From: DATBLE01 sp963775695
GTDB lineage: Bacteria > Actinomycetota > Thermoleophilia > Gaiellales > Gaiellaceae
DNA: 64,000 nucleotides
Assembly: GCA_963775695.1 (NCBI GenBank)
Contig: CAVZJU010000003.1
Span: forward strand, 124,001 to 188,000
Direction of reading: 5' to 3'
How positions within the stretch are numbered: position 1 is the stretch's first letter; each line of letters begins with the position of its first letter. This document shows, piece after piece, positions 58,765-64,000 of this stretch. The notes under the pieces were generated by a model, which searched no databases, was not told the origin of the DNA, and was given only the letters and a program-made list of their open reading frames with translations. The translations under genes were made by a program, and so were the position numbers.

Positions 58765-58816
58765 CGTGACCCAATCGTTTCAACCCTGTCTCAGAGACTG
58801 GGTTGAAAACGTCACG
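58765..58816. repeat. REP-like nested palindrome upstream of RAYT
   Basis: Outer arms CGTGAC and GTCACG enclose TTTCAACCC/GGGTTGAAA, which enclose GTCTC/GAGAC. It may be a RAYT-linked REP element or the terminator of the M16 gene (114 nt past its stop). Confidence 0.5.
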
Positions 58817-58930
58817 AGGTTCGCCATGGCTGCTGGGGACCCGGCCAACCCGGGGCGTCGGGACCGATCGACCGGGCCTTCCACGCTTCGAGCGCGCCCT
58901 CGTCGGGGTGGGGACGCAGTGGTGCGGGCG

Positions 58931-60196
58931 TTAGCCGAGCAGCTGCTCGAACCGATCGGCGTCGTCGAACGGGCCGATCACAGCGAGCCGGAGAGCGCCG
59001 CCGTCGATCAGGTTGCGCGCCACGCGCTGGACGTCCCCTGCCGTCACGGCTTCGATTCCGGCCACCACCTCGTCCGGCTCCGGTGCCTGGCCTTCCAGCA
59101 CTTCCCGCCTTAGGCCGAACATGATCAGCCCGTGCGGGCTCTCGATCTGGAGGGCGAACCGGCCTTTGGAGAAGCTCTTCGCCTTCAGGAGCTCCGCCTC
59201 GGGAACCGCTTCCGCCGCGATCTTGCGCAGCTCGGCCGCGACCGTCTCGACTGCGTCGTCGATTCGCTCGATGTCGACACCGGCCTGCGCGTACAGAGAA
59301 CCCGCGTCGGTGTATGCGTGGTTCGTAGCGAAGACGTAGTAGGCGAGACCACGGCGTTCGCGGACCTCCGTGAAGAGCCGCGACGACATTCCGCCGCCCA
59401 GCACGGTCGAGAGCACCATCAGCACGTACCGGTCGGGATCGACGATCGGCCGGCTGCGGACGCCGAGGCAGATATGAGCCTGGTCGGACGCCTTCGTGTG
59501 CACCTTGACCCGCGACCCGTTCGGCGCGGCAAGCGCCGGCAGCGGCGCGCCGCTCGGTGCGTCCTCGAGGTCGCCGAGGAGCCCGGCGACCCGCTCGACC
59601 AGGTCGTCGCCGAGTCGTCCGCCGACGCCGACCACCATCCGCGACGGCTTGTACCAGTGGCCGATGTAGTCGAGGAACGAGTCGCGGGTCGCTCCCTGCA
59701 CCGTCTCCTTCCGGCCGATGATGTCCCAGCCGAGAGGGTGGTCGCCGTAGACGAGCTCCTCGTACACGCCGTCGACGAAGTCGCGGGGCGTATCGAAGTA
59801 CATGTTCATCTCCTCGATGATCACGCCCTTCTCGCGGTCGATCTCGCCGGCGTCGAATTTCGAGTTGCGGAGCATGTCCACGATCACGTCCAGAGCGATG
59901 TCGCGGTGCTCGGCCGCGCACCTGACGTAGTACGCCGTGTACTCCTTGCCGGTGAACGCGTTGAACTCGCCGCCGATCGAGTCGACCTCGCCGGCGATGT
60001 CCCGTGCGGTCGGCCGCCGTTCCGTGCCCTTGAAGAACATGTGCTCGGCGAAGTGCGCGATCCCGCTCGACTCCCGCGTCTCGTAGCGCGAGCCGGCCGC
60101 GAGCATGACGAAGCAGGAGACGGACTGGGCGGCGGGCATCGGCGCTGTCAGCACGCGCAGCCCGTTGCCCAGGGTGTGGCGCTCGAAGACGGACAT
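58931..60196 (-). CDS. M16 family zinc peptidase (processing-peptidase-like)
   Basis: A 421-aa single-chain M16B protein. The inverted zinc motif HFAEHMFF (HxxEH) is near residue 48, and the second ligand Glu is in DREKGVIIEEMNMY. It also has the glycine-rich loop LGGGMSSRLFTEVRERRGLAY. Such enzymes degrade or process peptides, and genes like it often follow polyribonucleotide phosphorylase genes; that context is not in the window. ATG 60196 lies seven bases after TACGAT. Confidence 0.92.
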   Translation of the reverse strand: MSVFERHTLGNGLRVLTAPMPAAQSVSCFVMLAAGSRYETRESSGIAHFAEHMFFKGTERRPTARDIAGEVDSIGGEFNAFTGKEYTAYYVRCAAEHRDIALDVIVDMLRNSKFDAGEIDREKGVIIEEMNMYFDTPRDFVDGVYEELVYGDHPLGWDIIGRKETVQGATRDSFLDYIGHWYKPSRMVVGVGGRLGDDLVERVAGLLGDLEDAPSGAPLPALAAPNGSRVKVHTKASDQAHICLGVRSRPIVDPDRYVLMVLSTVLGGGMSSRLFTEVRERRGLAYYVFATNHAYTDAGSLYAQAGVDIERIDDAVETVAAELRKIAAEAVPEAELLKAKSFSKGRFALQIESPHGLIMFGLRREVLEGQAPEPDEVVAGIEAVTAGDVQRVARNLIDGGALRLAVIGPFDDADRFEQLLG

Positions 60197-60203
60197 GTCC
60201 CGG

Positions 60204-60209
60204 ATCGTA
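60204..60209 (-). promoter_or_regulatory. Minus-10 box TACGAT, leaderless M16 peptidase transcript
   Basis: On the minus strand TACGAT precedes ATG 60196 by seven bases. Confidence 0.55.
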
Positions 60210-60224
60210 GCCGCGGCCGGCCGC

Positions 60225-62216
60225 TCAGCCGCGGTGGAACTCGAACACGGTCGTGCCGGCCAGGCCGGTTGGCTTGACCGACAGCGTGCATGTTCCGCCC
60301 GCCCGCTCCGGAACCGGCAGGTCGCCGTGCCAGGTCGTCGGCCCCGGGAACTCGAGGTGGCGGACGGGCTTGCCGTCGATCGAGATGTCCACGGCCTCCG
60401 CCTGCTTGATCAGCAGCGTGACGCTGAACGTCCCCGACTTGCAGTTGAAGGCGACCAGCCGACCCTCACCTGAGATGTCGCCGTTCGGCTCCAGGCCGGA
60501 GATCCACGAACGCAGCCGAAGCGGCTGCTCGAGCTTCCAGAGGACGAGCCCGGTCTGGTTGAGGCCCTGCTGGGTCACGTCGCCCTTCCGCTCGCCGTGC
60601 AGCTTGATCCAGTTCGACACGATCGCGTACCTCGTCCTGGCCAGGTGCGACGGCGGTCCCACCACCATCCCGTCCGGGCGAACCGACACGTCGTCCTGCG
60701 GCAGCGGCCCGGGCACGGTCGCGACGTTCAGGTCGTAGACGCGGTCGATCCTGGCGTTGAAGAACACCGTCTCCCACACGCCCGGCCACGACGGCTCGCC
60801 GTCGTAGATGTAGGCGATGCGCGAGCCGCCGGCGTGATCGGCCCACGACGGGTCGTCTCCGAGGAACGTGCGCTGCTGGGCCCTCGCCTCGTCGACGACG
60901 AAGCGGCTGGAGACGACCGACGCCGCGACCAGCGCCACGATCAGTGCGAACGGAACCCACTGCAGCCCGCGTCGTGGCACGAACGCGAACACGGCCGCCG
61001 CCGCCACCGCCACCGCCCGGTAGACCCAGGCCATCGTCGAGAGCGACGTCGACGTCGAGAGCTTGAACATCGGGATCAGCGTCAGCGCGTCGTGCATCCC
61101 GTAGATGTCGACGTAGCGGCGGACCGGCAGGAGCAGGAGCACGGCCAGCGCGCCTGCCGCGACCGCGCCGCGAACCACGTACCCGCCGTCCGGGCCGCGG
61201 GCGAGCCACAGTACTAGGCCGATGAACAACACCGGGGCCAGCCCGATCAGGTTCCGCTCGACGATCCGGTCCGAGTAGCGCGAGGCGAAGGCACCGACCT
61301 CGACGACCACCCAGACGCACAGCGAGGCCGTGACCGCCAGATAGGCGCGCACCCCCTCGTCCTGCTCTCCCCGCCGAAGTCCCTCGACCAGCTTGACGGC
61401 GACGGCGGCGAGCGGGAAGAGACCGCAGAGGATCAGCAGCGAGGCGCCGTGGTAGAGGACGAAGCGGGCTGCCGCGCCGACGCTGTACGAGGTGCTGGCG
61501 ACCACGTCGTAGCCGCCGAGCGCCCCTTTTCCGGTTGCCAGACGCCAGACAACCCACCCGGCCAACAGGACGGCGAGGCCGACCGCAGCGGGCAGCTGGT
61601 GCCTGAGGCGCCCCCACGAGCGGGCGAGCCAGGCGTCGAGCAGCGCCGCCGTGACGAGCGCCGGCACGAGCACGATCGCCTGGATGCGGGTCGCGCAGAC
61701 TGCGACGAACGCTGCCAGGAGCAGGATGTGGGTGGCGCGGGTCGGGCGCGCGATCGCCGCCGCCCCCGCCCACGCGGCCGTGACCAGCAGCGGATAGAAG
61801 AGCACCTCCGTCATCACCAGACCCGAGTAGGCGAGCACCGGCGTCGCGACCGTGAGAGCGGCCGCCGTCAGCGCGCTCCGGCGCGGGACGAGCGTTCGCG
61901 CCCAGAGGTAGACCGGCACCGCCGCCAGCGACATCACGAACGCCTGGAGCCCCTGCAGCAGGTCGTAGCCGGTGCCGAGCCCGAACGCGGCCAGCGGGAA
62001 GCCGGCGAGCAGCGGTGTCAGCAGCGAGTAGTACGGCGTCGGGCCGCCGAGGATCGCCAGCGAACCGTGCAGCCACAGGCTGCGGCCGAGCATCCCGTAC
62101 ACCATCTCGTCCGGGGCGATCCAGGGGACGGGCACCTCGACCGCCGCCCACGCCCGGAACGCGGTCGAGAGGAGTACGATCGCGACCAGCGCCGCCCATT
62201 CGCTCCGGCGGGTCAC
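60225..62216 (-). CDS. Polytopic glycosyltransferase-like membrane protein (GT39/GT83 style)
   Basis: A 663-aa protein with about 12 helices. The first luminal loop, VPWIAPDEMVYGMLGRSLW, holds the Asp-Glu typical of GT-C transferases. Helices continue to about residue 440, then a soluble beta domain of about 220 residues follows (DDPSWADHAGGSRIAYIYDG). It probably uses a lipid-linked sugar to glycosylate an envelope molecule. GTG 62216 overlaps the aminotransferase stop by four bases, so the two are coupled. Confidence 0.75.
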   Translation of the reverse strand: MTRRSEWAALVAIVLLSTAFRAWAAVEVPVPWIAPDEMVYGMLGRSLWLHGSLAILGGPTPYYSLLTPLLAGFPLAAFGLGTGYDLLQGLQAFVMSLAAVPVYLWARTLVPRRSALTAAALTVATPVLAYSGLVMTEVLFYPLLVTAAWAGAAAIARPTRATHILLLAAFVAVCATRIQAIVLVPALVTAALLDAWLARSWGRLRHQLPAAVGLAVLLAGWVVWRLATGKGALGGYDVVASTSYSVGAAARFVLYHGASLLILCGLFPLAAVAVKLVEGLRRGEQDEGVRAYLAVTASLCVWVVVEVGAFASRYSDRIVERNLIGLAPVLFIGLVLWLARGPDGGYVVRGAVAAGALAVLLLLPVRRYVDIYGMHDALTLIPMFKLSTSTSLSTMAWVYRAVAVAAAAVFAFVPRRGLQWVPFALIVALVAASVVSSRFVVDEARAQQRTFLGDDPSWADHAGGSRIAYIYDGEPSWPGVWETVFFNARIDRVYDLNVATVPGPLPQDDVSVRPDGMVVGPPSHLARTRYAIVSNWIKLHGERKGDVTQQGLNQTGLVLWKLEQPLRLRSWISGLEPNGDISGEGRLVAFNCKSGTFSVTLLIKQAEAVDISIDGKPVRHLEFPGPTTWHGDLPVPERAGGTCTLSVKPTGLAGTTVFEFHRG

Positions 62217-63382
62217 TCCAGCCGGGCGAGCTCCGCGAGGAGCCGGTCGACCTCGTCGGCCGTGTTGTAGTGGACGAAGCCGACCCGGACGGCGCCGCCG
62301 TCGTCCTCGAGACCGAGTCGCTTCATCACCTCGAGCGCGTAGTAATTGCCGTGCCACACGGCAAATCCGCGCTCGCCGAGCCTCGCCGCCGCCTCCTCGG
62401 CGGAGATGCCGTCGACCGAGAAGGCGAACGTCGGCACGCGACCGTCCATCCCGGGCAGCCCGTGGAGCCTGATCGCAGGCGGAAGGCCGGCCAGGAACCG
62501 CTCGCCCAGCACACGCTCCCATGCGGCGATCTCCTTCCAGCCGAGCGACTCGACGTATTCGACCGCCGCGACGAAGCCGGCGAGCAGCTCGTACGCCAGC
62601 GTGCCGGTCTCGAAGCGCTTGCCCACCGGCTCGACCGGCGCGGGACGCACCTTGTACGGGCGCCACGACTCGAGCAGGTCGCGGCGGCCGAAGGCGATCC
62701 CCAGATGCGGCCCGAAGAACTTGTACGGCGAGCAGATGAGCACGTCGACGCCGAACGCACCGACGTCGATCGGCCCGTGCGGCGCGTAGTGGACGGCGTC
62801 GGCCCAGGCGATCGCGCCGGCACCGTGGGCGAGCTCGGCGATGCGGCGGACCTCGGTGAGCGTCCCCACCGCGTTGGACGCGACCGGGAAGGCGACCACG
62901 CGCGTCCGGTCGGTGAGCCGCCGCTCGAGGTCGTCGAGGTCGAGCGTCGTGTCGTCGTGGATGTCGACGAAGCGGACGGTCAGGTCGCGGTCGTGCGCGA
63001 GCTCGAGCCACGGCGAGACGTTCGCGTCGTGATCGAGCTTCGTGCACAGGATCTCGTCGCCCGGCCGAAACTCCCGGCCGGCCGTGCGCGAGAGCGCGAA
63101 GCTGAGCGTCGTCATGTTCGGGCCGAAGACGGTCTCCTCGGCCGCACACCCCAGGAAGCGGGCCGCCGTGGCCCGGGCGCGCTCCTCCAGGGCCCCGGTG
63201 CGGCGGCTCGTCTCGTAGGGCCCGCTGACGTTCGCGTTCGACTCGCGCAGGTAGGTTGCGATCGCGTCGATCACGACGTCCGGCACCTGCGAGCCGCCGG
63301 GCGCGTCGAACAGGACGAGATCGCGCCGAAGGGCGCTGAAGCCTGCCCGCACCCGCTCGATGTCGATTCCGCTCGTACTCAC
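62213..63382 (-). CDS. Class V aminotransferase, cysteine-desulfurase-like
   Basis: A 389-aa PLP enzyme: FDAPGGSQVPDVVIDAIATY, NANVSGPYETSRR, KLDHDANVSPWL, the PLP Asp and His in WADAVHYAPHG and the Schiff-base lysine in CSPYKFFGPHLG. The active-site loop Cys of true desulfurases is not evident, so it may be a lyase or desulfurase-like protein of the kind seen with this SNANVSG signature. GTG 63382 lies eight bases after TAGGGT on the minus strand. Confidence 0.85.
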   Translation of the reverse strand: MSTSGIDIERVRAGFSALRRDLVLFDAPGGSQVPDVVIDAIATYLRESNANVSGPYETSRRTGALEERARATAARFLGCAAEETVFGPNMTTLSFALSRTAGREFRPGDEILCTKLDHDANVSPWLELAHDRDLTVRFVDIHDDTTLDLDDLERRLTDRTRVVAFPVASNAVGTLTEVRRIAELAHGAGAIAWADAVHYAPHGPIDVGAFGVDVLICSPYKFFGPHLGIAFGRRDLLESWRPYKVRPAPVEPVGKRFETGTLAYELLAGFVAAVEYVESLGWKEIAAWERVLGERFLAGLPPAIRLHGLPGMDGRVPTFAFSVDGISAEEAAARLGERGFAVWHGNYYALEVMKRLGLEDDGGAVRVGFVHYNTADEVDRLLAELARLE

Positions 63383-63415
63383 GGCCGCCAACCCTACAAC
63401 GACCGCGGCCGGGCC

Positions 63416-63616
63416 CTACTCGAGGACGAACGTGATCCTCAGCGTGACGCGGAAGGCGACGATCTCGCCGTTCTCGACCTCCACCTTCTGCTCCGCCACC
63501 CAGGCGCCCTTGATGTCTCGCAGCGTCTCGCCGCTCTTGGCGAGCCCCTCGCGGATCGCCGCCTCGAAGCTCTCGCTCGAGCTGGCCGTTACCTCGATCA
63601 CCTTCGCGACCGACAT
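63416..63616 (-). CDS. Dodecin (flavin-binding small protein)
   Basis: A 66-aa protein; ATG 63616 follows GAAAGGAG. KVIEVTASSSESFEAAIREG, then IKGAWVAEQKVEVENGEIVA and FRVTLRITFVLE form the dodecin beta-alpha-beta-beta fold. The Trp of GAWV stacks on flavin or CoA, and Gln in AEQK contacts it. Dodecins assemble as 12-mers and store FMN/FAD. The length matches the family. Confidence 0.93.
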   Translation of the reverse strand: MSVAKVIEVTASSSESFEAAIREGLAKSGETLRDIKGAWVAEQKVEVENGEIVAFRVTLRITFVLE

Positions 63617-63671
63617 CTCGCTCCTTTCGTCGACGGCCACGGATCCTTACACGCGAAACGCTCTTCTGCAG

Positions 63672-64000
63672 TCACGCTCCCGCCTTCCCCCAGGCTTCGA
63701 GCAGCTCGCGCTCCCGCTCGGCAGAGAGCCCCGCCTTGCCCGTCCACTCGGGCACGTCGCGGGCGGTCTCGGCGAGCGGGCGGAAGGTCAGGCCGGCCTC
63801 GACAGCCCGGTCGACGGGCGCGAGCTGGAAGGCGGCGAAATCGGCATCGTTCGGCGGGATCCAGCACGGGAGGTCGCTCCAGCCCTCGGCTCCCTGGTCG
63901 GCCAGGAACTCCTCGGTCACACGCACGACGTCGACGGCACCGCAGGCCTCGAGCATCGAGTCGAAGGTGATTGCACGGGGCGGGGAGGTCGCGTTGTACG
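63672..64000 (-). CDS. NAD-dependent epimerase/reductase C-terminus, 5' end outside window
   Basis: The frame is open to the window edge, so the start lies beyond base 64000. The visible 109 residues include VYNATSPP-like YNATSPPRAITFDSML, RVTEEFLADQGAEGWSDLP and FRPLAETARDV, then LSAERERELLEAWGKAG. This matches the end of extended SDR proteins annotated as NAD-dependent epimerases or isoflavone-reductase-like proteins. The Rossmann domain is not visible. Confidence 0.75.
   Translation of the reverse strand, partial: YNATSPPRAITFDSMLEACGAVDVVRVTEEFLADQGAEGWSDLPCWIPPNDADFAAFQLAPVDRAVEAGLTFRPLAETARDVPEWTGKAGLSAERERELLEAWGKAGA

Overview
The window is very GC-rich DNA with dense, often 1-4 nt overlapping genes. 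Several features point to Actinomycetota: a SigR/RsrA-type thiol-stress pair, an AfsR/SARP-like regulator, DrrA-type ABC genes, an LPxTG-type cell-wall protein, and many leaderless genes with a TANNNT box 6-7 nt before ATG/GTG. A deep-branching soil or water lineage such as Thermoleophilia would fit, but that is inference. No rRNA, tRNA or CRISPR was seen.

Layout. 1-6.3 kb: end of a GH15 glycosidase, an SDR, a DUF2254 membrane protein, a small DUF6458-like protein, a degenerate trypsin-like protein and a YihY protein. 6.4-14.1 kb: a PAP2 phosphatase, then a NAD-linked formate dehydrogenase made of a NuoE-NuoF fusion and a catalytic subunit read through an in-frame TGA as selenocysteine. A methyltransferase, BirA and a small acidic protein follow. 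14.1-19.1 kb: a FAD oxidoreductase, a SARP/NB-ARC/TPR regulator and a cupin; the two outer promoters share the same repeat-plus-minus-10 arrangement. 19.1-22.6 kb: a spore-germination-like lipoprotein and a three-gene ABC exporter.

22.6-39.5 kb is the centrepiece, a fluoride-response island. Five sequences match the fluoride (crcB-motif) aptamer. They precede (i) a 77-aa membrane protein and a HAD protein, (ii) two MutS-like ATPases and an MFS transporter, (iii) a Nudix remnant, (iv) a seven-gene operon of hydrogenase-4-like membrane subunits, UspA and inorganic pyrophosphatase, and (v) two unknown helical proteins and an enolase. Pyrophosphatase and enolase are classic fluoride-inhibited enzymes. 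The hydrogenase-like subunits have lost all recognisable NiFe and proximal-cluster cysteines, so this looks like a membrane complex repurposed for ion movement. No CrcB/Fluc or CLC-F exporter gene is present. An IS481-family element sits exactly at the enolase stop codon without breaking the gene.

40.6-49.4 kb: cupin, GNAT, CopC-CopD fusion, HtrA protease, YbdK-type ligase, HMA chaperone, PRC-barrel protein, the sigma/anti-sigma pair with a GGGAAT-N18-GTT autoregulatory promoter, a MocA-type nucleotidyltransferase and a G1-type peptidase. 49.4-64 kb: a 165-bp inverted-repeat element, CAP protein, O-antigen ligase-like protein with ECF sigma factor and LPFTG protein, amidohydrolase, M24 peptidase, acetyl-CoA synthetase, a frameshifted conserved gene, a RAYT transposase beside a large palindrome, M16 peptidase, a membrane glycosyltransferase-like protein, a class V aminotransferase, dodecin and a partial epimerase.
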